A stretch of DNA of 64,000 bases from Skeletonema tropicum (lineage: Eukaryota > Bacillariophyta > Thalassiosirophyceae > Thalassiosirales > Thalassiosiraceae): assembly GCA_037178625.1 (NCBI GenBank), contig CM074127.1, positions 248,001 through 312,000 of the forward strand, in the 5' to 3' direction. This document shows, one piece after another, positions 11,285 through 20,614 of this stretch. The notes below the pieces were generated by a model. That model was not told the DNA's origin, did not search any database, and saw only the letters and a program-made list of their open reading frames with translations. The position numbers and the translations under genes are program-made. How positions within the stretch are numbered: position 1 is the first letter of the stretch; each line of letters starts with the position of its first letter.

Positions 11285-12719
11285 GTCCAAGAAGCGGTAC
11301 CAAAGTGGCGCCATCGATCTTGGAGCACATCACCACGATGGGATTTCCGCCCAAGCAGCGTACTTTACTAAGCATTGTGCTGTTATATTAAAGATATAAT
11401 GCTCGTGATGCCTATATAGATATTTATGAAAGTATGGAGCAGCTTGGCATGTACCGCTTTTTACATATGATGTAAAATGCAAGCCAATTAGTGCACATGA
11501 ATGTGTATCCTCAACTCCTCAGGAGCAATGAACGATGGTGTTGTAACAAATATTTCAGCACTATCGACAAGAAACACTGTTAAAATAATGAACTTTAGAC
11601 GCATATAAATGATGGATATATCTTATTGTTGCATGATAATAATTTATGAGGCCCACAGATCCGTGTTATTCGACATAAATGCATGCAGATAAACAACTAT
11701 CTCATAAGAGAGAATACTCTTTGTGCATTCCAACGATGTCAGCAGTGACAATATGCAGCTTTATCCTTCGAACATTAATTCATCGAAATCTAAGAGCCTT
11801 AAAAAGTCGTTGAAGATCCTACTCCGATCTATTCAGACGCAATGTAGCGTCATAACAACAGCCTTCTTCGGAGACAATATGTGCACTTATTCCACCCAAT
11901 CGAACTTCAAGTCACTCAACTATGACCCTACATCATCAATAACCTACAATAGTTGTTGTGCCGTTGTTGTCTGGAGGTAAGGTTGATTTGAATGACGTTA
12001 CCATCGGAGTTGTTCTGTAAAAAATGGCCATAATGTGTTTGTCTTGTGATGTAAAGTGAGTTCGCCGATGATAGTGTAGGGAGTGAAATCGGATCTCTAT
12101 TGTCAACTTCACGATACAAAGCGATCCTTACATATTATTGATAGCTCTTGTGTCGTGTTTAGTTGTATCGCCATGATTAGAGGTCGGAATAGAACAATGA
12201 AATGGGTGACATTTGTTTGTAATCGATGATGTGATGTGTAGCAGCAATATTGGTGCCCGACGGAGTGCTATGGCCGTATGAAGTCACTAGCAATGTGCCA
12301 CACCAACACCTAATGTCTATATGTATAAGCGACAGCGAGGATTGATGGAGAGAGACCGATTGTACCATTCATATTGAGAGGAATTGGAGGACGGCAGAGG
12401 TTGTTTTTCAAGATTTCGTAGGCTTAATTTTGGTTTGGAGGTTTGGGGCGAGACTATTGTAACTTAGTGGGCCAGGTAGATCAAAAGTTTCTCCGTGATC
12501 TCAGCTGCTCAGATGGGCCTAGCGCCAACTAAGTTTCTGGAGAGTTGAGGAGATACGATTTTTCCCACTATGCCGGCATCATGGTATTTTGGTTCATTTC
12601 CCCATGATGTTGAATTATGTGTTTTTTGTGCTTGGAAGTGTTGGAACAAAAGACGCGGGAAAATTTTGAAATGTATTTTTTCGCGAAATTGAAATGCCGG
12701 ATGACATCTTGTACACGAG

Positions 12720-12731
12720 ATACGTAGGAAT
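12720..12731 (+). repeat. TACGTAGGAAT motif copy
   Basis: Reads atacgtaggaat followed by ctactc. It lies in gene-free DNA about 500 bp beyond the stop codon of the zinc-ribbon gene, so this copy is not in an obvious promoter. Confidence 0.6.
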
Positions 12732-12969
12732 CTACTCAATGGAGTCAAGGAGATAAGACAGCTATATTAGATAGAGAAAAAATACCGCACACCACTCCAG
12801 TAAGCTCTCTCGTTCTCAGAACAAAGAAAATTGAAAACTGATATTTTATTTAGCAGGCATACTCAGGTATAGATATCAATCAGTAATTAGTAATTAGACA
12901 CGTTCAAGTAGTAGTGATGGATAGTAAGCTGTCGAGGTGGGCATCTCTCATTCTATCCGCTCGTGCTTT

Positions 12970-12987
12970 AGAGAGAGAGAGAGAGAG
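12970..12987. repeat. GA microsatellite
   Basis: A run of about nine GA units in non-coding DNA; the complement would be CT-rich. No function is implied. Confidence 0.8.
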
Positions 12988-13249
12988 TCGAAACCGGCTC
13001 AATTTCCCTGCTGCTCTGTACACAACCTCAGAGAAATGGAAGTGTAAGGTTTATTCTGGGGGCAAGCACCGCATCGGATAATCCTCACTTATTTTTTTAG
13101 TGTTTGTCATCGAGCAGATACCTAATCTGCATTCTTCTGCATTGTTGTGCTATTCTAAGGTATGCAAATCGAAAATGTTCTCCTAACGTGAGTACTATAA
13201 GCATTGCGTCTTTCAATCATATCAATATGATCTTATCAGCACATCAAGT

Positions 13250-14491
13250 TCACACAACATCAGCAGTGGCAAGCGAAGAATCCATCGTGTTGCTTTGGTC
13301 GTACATTCCCATTTCATCGCCCTGCAGGACATCGCCAAGTTCACCACAGGTCAATTTGAAAAGTCGTGAAAATGAATTCTTTGGTGTGGGTGACTTGGAT
13401 TGTGACAAATCATGGGAGGCTAGCTGGTCTTCGTCACTTTTTCTCAGATTTGACATTTGAGAGTTCAATGTTTGCCGAATATCATTTAATATTTGTCCAG
13501 CCCGAACGATGTGATTTCCTTTTCCTTTACTTTCAAAAGAATTTAAGGATGCAGGAGCACAGCTTTCACCATTCCAATCACTTTTTATGTAATGCCGTTG
13601 TGCTTCTTTGCAATTGTTGAATTGTTCTAATGGGACTGTTGACTTTTCCACCCGCATTGAAAGTATAGCATTATTTACAAACTTCGCCAATATTTTGCCG
13701 GTTTCATTATCACCTGTCGGTAGCTTTGTTCGTATTGGCAACATTACAACTTTCCCTCCAGGACGGCTAAATCCTGATAAATCCAAATTATTTACAGTAG
13801 ATTGTTCACGCGAGGGTATTTTTATATGTGCAATTCCGTGTGAAAAATGTTCTTCTTTTGTACATGATGTGTCTCGACCTTTTTTTCGACATGATCTACA
13901 CGTGAAATCATCAGCGGAATCTTCGAACTGAGGATTGATCCAGTTGCATGCAATACAAACGTGTATTTCGATGATATCTGGTAACATCAAGTCATCGCAG
14001 GCAGGTGTTGGTTCTGAACGTGTAGGTGGTGGAGGTAATGTGACTTGTAAATGATGTTGTGGCTTTCCTGTTAAATGCTCCCCTCCCCCGTCATTACTCG
14101 GTTGCCGCTCATCATATTGCATATTATCCTTCCAATGAACCCTGCCAATAGGACCTGATTCTCCAAGAGAAGAAGCAGGGCTGTCCAATTCGATCTGTTT
14201 TGATTCCACAGCCAATAAATTCCCCTCCCTTTGAAACATTGTCGAATAATGCGATGTAGGCACAGACAAACAACCGGACGGAAATGACGAACGAAAGCCT
14301 GCCCAAGCAGTTATCCTCCAATGATTGGACACTGCTGCTGACTTCTTACTGCAAGTAGAACGACTTCCATGATTGGGACATAGGGTTTCTTCCGATAGTT
14401 CAATGCCTTCCAATGACAGTAAAGTGACACGAAATAATTCGACACATGCATCAGCATTTGAGGAGACTGCTGCCTGATCAGGAGGTGACAT
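13250..14491 (-). CDS. Hypothetical protein with a C4 zinc ribbon
   Basis: A 413-residue single-exon ORF. I do not recognise the protein. The only structured-looking feature is a CxxC...CxxC pair around residues 180-205 (C-I-A-C-N-W, then F-T-C-R-S-C-R-K-K about 15 residues later), which would make one small zinc ribbon. The rest is polar and Ser/Pro-rich and probably disordered, with a short run of prolines before the ribbon. The start is the first ATG of the frame; no upstream in-frame exon was evident. The gene stands alone between a gene-free stretch and the heat-shock-factor pair. It could be a regulatory or RNA-associated protein, but nothing seen decides this. The ORF is long for chance and its composition is coding-like. 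Confidence 0.6.
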   Translation of the reverse strand: MSPPDQAAVSSNADACVELFRVTLLSLEGIELSEETLCPNHGSRSTCSKKSAAVSNHWRITAWAGFRSSFPSGCLSVPTSHYSTMFQREGNLLAVESKQIELDSPASSLGESGPIGRVHWKDNMQYDERQPSNDGGGEHLTGKPQHHLQVTLPPPPTRSEPTPACDDLMLPDIIEIHVCIACNWINPQFEDSADDFTCRSCRKKGRDTSCTKEEHFSHGIAHIKIPSREQSTVNNLDLSGFSRPGGKVVMLPIRTKLPTGDNETGKILAKFVNNAILSMRVEKSTVPLEQFNNCKEAQRHYIKSDWNGESCAPASLNSFESKGKGNHIVRAGQILNDIRQTLNSQMSNLRKSDEDQLASHDLSQSKSPTPKNSFSRLFKLTCGELGDVLQGDEMGMYDQSNTMDSSLATADVV

Positions 14492-15000
14492 GAAAAGGGT
14501 AGGTCAAGCAATTCATATACTGCGTGCACCTGCTTTTTAGCGCTCTACTTATAATATCACTGCTGAACCTTTCTATCTTGGCCAGAAGCACGATCGTAGC
14601 AAAGCACAAGCACCAAAATCGGAAATGGTACAAGCTAGACTGTGAGCCACACACACGCATTTCTTAGATAGAAGATGAATGGAGGAGGTAGGAACCTGAA
14701 GGAGATGTAGCGGGGCCAACGGGTGTGCCCTCCAAACACATTTCATTTTACTCCATCGAGAGAAAGTAAAATTCGAATGCACTCTCATTTAGCTGGTACG
14801 CCTGACCCTTGGCCTGACAAGACTAAAAAAGACGGTGGACTGCATCATCGTCGTTCGTCGTTAGTTGTTCGCACGCAGAGAACGGCTAAGTAAGCGATTC
14901 TTACATCTGATCTTAAACTTCAAGTTCATCCAACGAAGTCAATTACAACCAGGGCACATAAACCTGATTACAACATACTTACCACCACAACAATCACCGC
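14492..15000. other. Divergent promoter region, no gene
   Basis: 509 bp between the zinc-ribbon gene (minus) and the first HSF gene (plus). It holds only short chance ORFs and presumably both promoters. No TACGTAGGAAT motif is present here. Confidence 0.5.
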
Positions 15001-16202
15001 ATGAACATGAATCTAGCCGAGAACAACAACAGACATGCCAAAACGGCCGCTGAGACGAAGCACGCCAAGCAGACTTTCCCATTCCTCCTTTACGAGGCCA
15101 TCGAGTGGGCCTCCAATTCCGAATTCAGTTCCACACTCACTTGGTCTCCGTCGGGAAATGAGTTTGTAGTTCATGATAGGGATTTGGCACTGGAACTCAT
15201 CATTCCTAAATTCCTCGATCGTAACGAGTTCAATAACTGGAAATCATTTGTAAGTTTGAAGTTCGTATGAGGGTAGAATTAGGTAGAATTCTTATTAATC
15301 TCTAATCTCTATCGTTTTGCTGAACTTTCTAACACCGTTATCGCCTCTGCTCCTCGCCTTATCTTCATCAGACTAATCAGCTGAACCTATGGGGTTTTAA
15401 ACACGGTCTCGACATTGATACCAGCAACAAGACCAAGAGAGGAATGGGCAACAGCGAGGGAAAGGGAGAAACATACTGCCACCAATATTTCAAGCGTGGA
15501 AAGGTGGAAGAACTTCAGTTGATGCAAAGAGCAGAACTCAATAGACTTCCCACGAACACAAAGGAGCAGCACTCATACTCGTTTGATACTGTTACGAGTG
15601 ATCATGCTGTATCCTCATCTCATTATGATCGTTATGGTTGTAATAGCTCAACCGTGACCGGGACAACCGGTAGTGATCGCAATCATAGCTTCAAAATCAA
15701 AGACAAAACCACTCAACCTCAACAGCATGACATCATTGAAGATAAAGGACAAGACACATCACCCTTGACGGGTTGGAAGTTGGAAGATGGTTCCTATTAT
15801 GAGCGATCACACTCAGTATTAGTACCTGGAGGAGTGTCAATGATCGAAGCTTGTTCTGACATAATGCTGGGCACTGACCAAACTACGACCCCTCACACGC
15901 ACATATCATCCGAAGCACCGATGCAGAATCAAAACGAGATGCAACCTCATGTACTGCAACATAAATTATTGATGCAAAGTAAGATGATGATGCAGCATCA
16001 CAGGTTTCATGGGTATCCCCTGGCCCCGGGCGACGTAAGTTGGAAGTTCACGAACCAACCCAAGAAACAGGAGACGCTCAATAAAAAAGTGTCCCCCCAA
16101 CAGCTCGTTGTCATTGCCAAAGCATCAAATAATAGCGATTGTGAACATGACAAGCTTCAACATTCCAAAACCCCATCAAACCGCAATTTGGCAGAGAAGT
16201 GA
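15001..16202 (+). CDS. Heat-shock-factor-type transcription factor (2 exons)
   Basis: Exons 15001-15249 and 15372-16202 give 359 residues. The intron starts GTAAGT and ends ATCAG, and splicing restores the unbroken HSF DNA-binding domain (residues about 26-125): F-P-F-L-L-Y-E-A-I-E-W at the start, F-L-D-R-N-E-F-N-N-W-K-S-F then T-N-Q-L-N-L-W-G-F-K-H across the junction, and Y-C-H-Q-Y-F-K-R-G at its end. W-G-F-K lies in the recognition region that contacts heat-shock elements. The C-terminal two thirds is polar, with Met/Gln/His stretches, and has no clear heptad trimerisation region. The protein would act in the nucleus. HSF genes are a large family in diatoms, and many members are not heat-inducible, so the inducer is unknown. 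A second, distinct HSF gene follows on the same strand. Confidence 0.88.
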
Positions 16203-16761
16203 TACTAATGTAGTCTCGTGCTCGAAAGTTTACGCCACCTATCTTACCAGTTGCTCCACAAGCAAATTCATCACTCGTCATCTTCAATACTCGAAGAGAA
16301 GAAGGCAAGATCAATGCATCTCGACGAAGATCTGTGTATACTTCTCTGATAAAAAAACAGCATCTGATCTGGATCAGTCCTCTTTTGAAATGTATTTAAG
16401 AGAGTAAGTCAGAGTTAGAAAGGCCTGAGTCAGATTCTACTGGTGTTGTGCCTAATAATTTTGCCCATTTTTTCGATTATTGAGTTTTCTGCTGATGATG
16501 ATGCTGTCATGGATATCCACTGTGGTACTCCTATATTTTTCTTCAGAGAGAATTCAGATTCAATTCCTGGCCATCACTGAAAAAAGTTACACCACTGGCA
16601 AGATAAGCAAAGAATAATATATTAACAAAGAGTAGCTTGTTTACCGCACAGACAACATCATTGCAACACCAGCTCTCTGCCTCTCCCTCTCTTGAGCTGG
16701 AGATTATTGCAGAGAGCTACTTATGATGGAGGAGTAGTTGTTCTTGCTCCCGTCCACGAGA
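16203..16761. other. HSF 3' flank, no gene
   Basis: About 560 bp between the first HSF stop codon and the TIR element. Only short ORFs without protein-like character. Confidence 0.45.
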
Positions 16762-17180
16762 GAGGACGGGTGACATCAGTTGCCCGGAGGGCATGGCACC
16801 CGGGTGCTTTTTTCAGATTTCGCTCCGGCAGGCGGTCACTAACAAGCGCTAGTTGTGACCGGAAATATCGCACCTGGGTACTTTTTTTCAAAGCCTCCGG
16901 CGGCGGGATTTGGTACCAGGGTGGAGTATTAGATTACCAGCTAGGTAAGGATGTACCGGTATGTTACCGGTATATATGTTCAAACTTCCAGCACGATCAT
17001 CGTGTGCGTTGCCCGGAGAAATGGCACCCGAGTACAATACCAAAGCAAAATCGTGATCGGCGGGCGGCATTTCATGTTTGGCACCCGGGTGCCATTCAAA
17101 AAGGTCTCCGGCGGTCAAAAAAGGTACTAGGGTTATGTGAGAATTCCTACGTAGAAGTTCTACGGATGTCACCCGTCCTC
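16762..17180. mobile_element. 419 bp MITE with 16 bp perfect TIRs
   Basis: gaggacgggtgacatc at 16762-16777 is exactly complementary to 17165-17180. Inside, a block recurs in degenerate form: gttgcccggagggcatggca near 16779 and gttgcccggagaaatggca near 17008, with related cctccggcgg/tctccggcgg blocks. The element therefore seems to have grown by internal duplication. Flanks tccacgagag and tccacagagc are similar but not identical, so the target duplication (perhaps 8-9 bp) is uncertain. No transposase is encoded. A long plus-strand ORF (16692-17558) runs through it and is judged spurious. Confidence 0.7.
17142..17152 (-). repeat. TACGTAGGAAT motif copy inside the MITE
   Basis: attcctacgta on the plus strand, close to the right end of the 419 bp MITE and about 460 bp upstream of the second HSF gene. 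Its orientation is opposite to that gene. Confidence 0.6.
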
Positions 17181-17613
17181 CACAGAGCAGGTTCAATAAC
17201 GGTTCCACCCACATATAGTAGCGGATTCTCGGAAGTCACACTTCTTTTCTTACCAATAAGAACATCTTGCCCTTCGCTCTTATCGTTTTTTGCGAAGCAC
17301 GAGAAGAAGGCGAATCAGATTCAGACATCGAGCACTGACAGGACATCGAGTACCGCTATCTTCTCTTTCTTCAAAAAACATCAAAAAACATCCAATGATA
17401 GCGAAGACCGCGGTGGAGGCGGTGGCAAAAGCGAAAAACGTTGTGGTTCCCACGTTGTGCTTTCCTGCAGTACTTATTACCAAGCGACGTTAGCCCGGAG
17501 GAATGCCTACAACCTAGCTAAAGGAATGATATGGAAAGTTTTGCACGCTATACCATAGTAAGGCGGCTTTAGAAAGTAATACGTAGTGTGGCTAGAATAA
17601 TAACCGCTCAATC
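17181..17613. other. Upstream region of the second HSF gene
   Basis: 433 bp without a supported gene. It includes the 3' part of the spurious ORF that spans the MITE, and a partial motif aatacgtag at about 17579. Confidence 0.45.
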
Positions 17614-19569
17614 ATGTCGTCACCAGGCGATGATGTCGATGACGTAAAGGTTCCCAGCATGCCCAGCATGCCCGTGTTGCCAGCCATCAAAAAACCCAAT
17701 CAAATGGTCGATCACACCTACACAGATTACGCCATAATCAGCAAAGAAGTCGATGTCAAGCTCCTCGAGGAAGAATCTCCACAACTGCCCGAACCAAGCT
17801 CCGAAAAGGAATCTGAGGTACGCGAGAAACTAAAAGGGATGTCCTGCACCTACGGTCCCATGAGGAAGAATGCGGGGGGAGTTACGCAGCCGTTCCCCGG
17901 GAAGTTAATGGAGGTATTGAATCGAACTGATCTTGCAGAGATTATTGAATGGATGCCCCATGGAAGGGCATTTTTGGTAAAGCAACCGAAAACGTTTGCG
18001 TCACAGGTCCTTCCTCGATTTTTTAAGCAGTCCAAATATCTATCGTTTACTCGTCAATTGAATTTATGGGGGTTTAAACGCATCACACGGGGGAAGGATA
18101 TGGGGGCGTATTATCATGAAATATTCTTACGGGGCAGACCACATTTGGCCATGAGGATGAAGCGTCAAAAAATAAAGGGGACGGGGATGAAACTAACACC
18201 GAACCCAGATTCAGAACCTGATTTTTATACAGAATACCCCATGATGCCGCAGTTGGAACCGAGTCAGAATCAGGGTCCCCTCCCCCCGCTACCTGCGGAA
18301 CGGATGGGGATGTTGCACCAGGCTGCTACAGCGGATGTTTCAAGTCAGAATTTGTTCAAGGCACTGAAGGTGGCGTCCTCACAACAGCAATCAACTATGC
18401 AATCAACGGTATTGACACACCCGCAACTGCAACAAATACATCAACAGCATCAGCTTGTCAATATCAATCCTGCTGGTGGTAGGATGATGCCAGGAGCTGG
18501 TTCAGATTATCAACGTTTACTTGGAGCTATGAATGCATCAGCGGGTGTAAATACTATGTTATCTGCGGAGACACTCCATCAATTAAAGCAGCAACAACAA
18601 TCATTACAAAAACAGCAGCAATTACATCAAGCTGTGAAGGGAGCGAATGGACCAGGAATAGCCAATGGTGGTTATAATCATCTTTATGGCGCAATGAATT
18701 CTCAATCGGGTATTAACCCTATGCTTGCTGCGGCATCTCAATTACCTTCAATGATACCATCCGCAATGTTGCCGTCAGTGTTACCTTCTGCCAATTTCAC
18801 CACTCACATTGCAAAACGTGCTTATGACGATGTATTATTGGCTCCTGGAGTCAGAAAGCAATTGGGATTTAGTGCATCTGGTCTACAAAATGGAAATGCT
18901 CCCACTGGAGGTATGGGCGGTAACTTTGGTGGCAACTTTGGGGTCAAGGATAAAATCTCATCAGTTATGCTCCAACTAAACAACGGTGGGGCGAATCCTG
19001 GTCAATTTGCAATGGCAGCACCTCAAGTCGCCCAAGCAGATCTAATGCAAACAGCACCATCTCAATCTTCACAACCCAAGGCGAAAGATGATGTTGCTGA
19101 TGCGGCAACAACAATAGCAGAAGGAGGAGCAGTATCAGCTGCGGTAGCAGCATATGACGTTGCTGATGCGGCAACAGCAATAGCAGGAGGAGGCGCAGTA
19201 GCACCACCAGCGACAGCCGCGGTCGCCGCTGCAACGAAAGCGTCGAAACCTTCTACCCCCTCTCCTGAAAATGAAACAACATTTGCCGGCTATGGCAACG
19301 ATCCATTGCAGGACGCCCTTAAAAAGGTCGGCAATGACCCACTCCAAGATGCTCTCCAAAAAGTCCACCAATTGGACGATGACGCGGCTTCGTTGCAACG
19401 TGCCAAAGCGAAGATACTCCAGTCAATGGCGCAATCTGGAGTTGACCCGACTGATGATGACGATGAAGAGAAGAAGAATGGTGGAGATTCGTCAACTCTT
19501 GAAGAAAAGAGGCCCGACACCCGGCCTTCATTGGGTCGTCCTTTTGTCCCAAGAAATAGTGATGACTGA
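17614..19569 (+). CDS. Heat-shock-factor-type transcription factor, long Q/A-rich
   Basis: A 651-residue single-exon protein. The HSF DNA-binding domain spans residues about 93-187: F-P-G-K-L-M-E-V-L, F-L-V-K-Q-P-K-T-F at the turn, L-P-R-F-F-K-Q-S-K-Y-L-S-F-T-R-Q-L-N-L-W-G-F-K-R in the recognition helix region, and Y-Y-H-E-I-F-L-R-G. An acidic N-terminal extension of about 90 residues precedes it. The tail is Gln-rich (Q-Q-Q-Q-S-L-Q-K-Q-Q-Q around 330) and then Ala-rich, with two similar blocks containing D-V-A-D-A-A-T-x-I-A, and ends in an acidic/Lys segment. Gln-rich tails often activate transcription. It is not a close copy of the neighbouring HSF, since it lacks the intron and differs throughout the domain, so the pair is not a recent duplication. 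Confidence 0.9.
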   Translation: MSSPGDDVDDVKVPSMPSMPVLPAIKKPNQMVDHTYTDYAIISKEVDVKLLEEESPQLPEPSSEKESEVREKLKGMSCTYGPMRKNAGGVTQPFPGKLMEVLNRTDLAEIIEWMPHGRAFLVKQPKTFASQVLPRFFKQSKYLSFTRQLNLWGFKRITRGKDMGAYYHEIFLRGRPHLAMRMKRQKIKGTGMKLTPNPDSEPDFYTEYPMMPQLEPSQNQGPLPPLPAERMGMLHQAATADVSSQNLFKALKVASSQQQSTMQSTVLTHPQLQQIHQQHQLVNINPAGGRMMPGAGSDYQRLLGAMNASAGVNTMLSAETLHQLKQQQQSLQKQQQLHQAVKGANGPGIANGGYNHLYGAMNSQSGINPMLAAASQLPSMIPSAMLPSVLPSANFTTHIAKRAYDDVLLAPGVRKQLGFSASGLQNGNAPTGGMGGNFGGNFGVKDKISSVMLQLNNGGANPGQFAMAAPQVAQADLMQTAPSQSSQPKAKDDVADAATTIAEGGAVSAAVAAYDVADAATAIAGGGAVAPPATAAVAAATKASKPSTPSPENETTFAGYGNDPLQDALKKVGNDPLQDALQKVHQLDDDAASLQRAKAKILQSMAQSGVDPTDDDDEEKKNGGDSSTLEEKRPDTRPSLGRPFVPRNSDD

Positions 19570-19736
19570 GGATGGAGAATAAATAAACCTGTCTATCACA
19601 TTGTGCATACTTTTTGTCGGTAAAAATAGAGGTTGAAACAATTACTTAAAATAAATACGATCTTGATTGGTACACGAGCACATACACAAAGAACACATAG
19701 CTGAGGGCGCAACGATTGCTGAACGCTTCTGATGCC

Positions 19737-20291
19737 TTAACAGAACCAATTCTTGTACGAAGCACACCATTTCACCCAACCCTCATACCTCTCAATTGCA
19801 TTGGATGATTTTGAACGCTGAGTACGCAACGCCTGTAACTTGTTCTTAATATCGATACCCTTCTCCACGCACAAAGTCCTTTCCTCTTCATTTGAAGCCA
19901 GCAGGCAACGTCTATCGATCTTTTGTCGAAGCTTCACAAGATCACTAAACTCCAAATCAAATTCTGCCAAACGATCTACCTCTCTCTCTTGCAGAGCGCT
20001 GTACGACATGGACATATCCGCGAAGGAATTAATCATCAAAGTAAACATGTGGTCACATTTGACAAGGAAAGCAGAGAACAATTCATTCATCAGCTGCCGG
20101 TCGAAGACACTTTCCACCTTTGCTAATCCCCAGTCAAGCATGCGTCCTATTCCACGTTTATTGTACTCCACAACAACGCTATTCTGATCAACAAAATCTT
20201 CTTTGGCACTGACAAAGCAAGTCGGTGAACTACACAAGGGATTGCTGATATTCAAGACCAACACAATAAGTAGTAACGCATAGTTCTTCAT
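19737..20291 (-). CDS. Secreted or ER protein of unknown function
   Basis: 184 residues if started at the ATG at 20291, where M-K-N-Y-A-L-L-L-I-V-L-V-L-N-I opens a clear signal peptide. An in-frame ATG 13 codons upstream (20330) would bury this signal behind a polar leader and is less likely. The mature part is mixed charged helix, with Cys residues at several places (including one or two near the C-terminal W-C-A-S-Y-K-N-W-F-C), suggesting an extracellular or lumenal disulphide protein. No transmembrane helix follows. It converges on the second HSF gene, with 167 bp between stops. I do not recognise a family. Confidence 0.55.
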   Translation of the reverse strand: MKNYALLLIVLVLNISNPLCSSPTCFVSAKEDFVDQNSVVVEYNKRGIGRMLDWGLAKVESVFDRQLMNELFSAFLVKCDHMFTLMINSFADMSMSYSALQEREVDRLAEFDLEFSDLVKLRQKIDRRCLLASNEEERTLCVEKGIDIKNKLQALRTQRSKSSNAIERYEGWVKWCASYKNWFC

Positions 20292-20614
20292 CGTGATATT
20301 GTTATTTGATTGCAGTTTGTTTTCCAGCAAGTATCATAGAAACTATCCGATCGAGCACTAAATGTATATCGATGGTACATCTTCTTCGACATAGTTAGTG
20401 CGGGGATGTTTTTGGAGGAGAGGTGGATGTTTTCTTGTTGAACCTGCTGGATGCTGGATCTTTGCACGCATTTGCGTGCACGCGCTAAACAAGCATGCTG
20501 GGACAACGTGAGAGTTAAGTAGTAGAAGACTTCGCAGTTGTCGGCCGCAATGATGCAATGGAGGACCAGGATACAATTCTGAAAGCAGAACGAAGCAAAT
20601 AACTCAATAATAAT

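Larger units (their letters stand above)
11039..13249. other. 2.2 kb gene-free stretch
   Basis: AT-rich, with no ORF over 85 codons that looks like protein on either strand. It contains two copies of the TACGTAGGAAT motif (about 11273 and 12721) and one GA microsatellite. No TIR pair, tRNA or rRNA was recognised. Confidence 0.5.

Noticed and set aside
16692..17558. 288-codon plus-strand ORF
   Set aside because: It runs through a MITE and its repeats, has no protein-like domain, and ends in the HSF upstream region.
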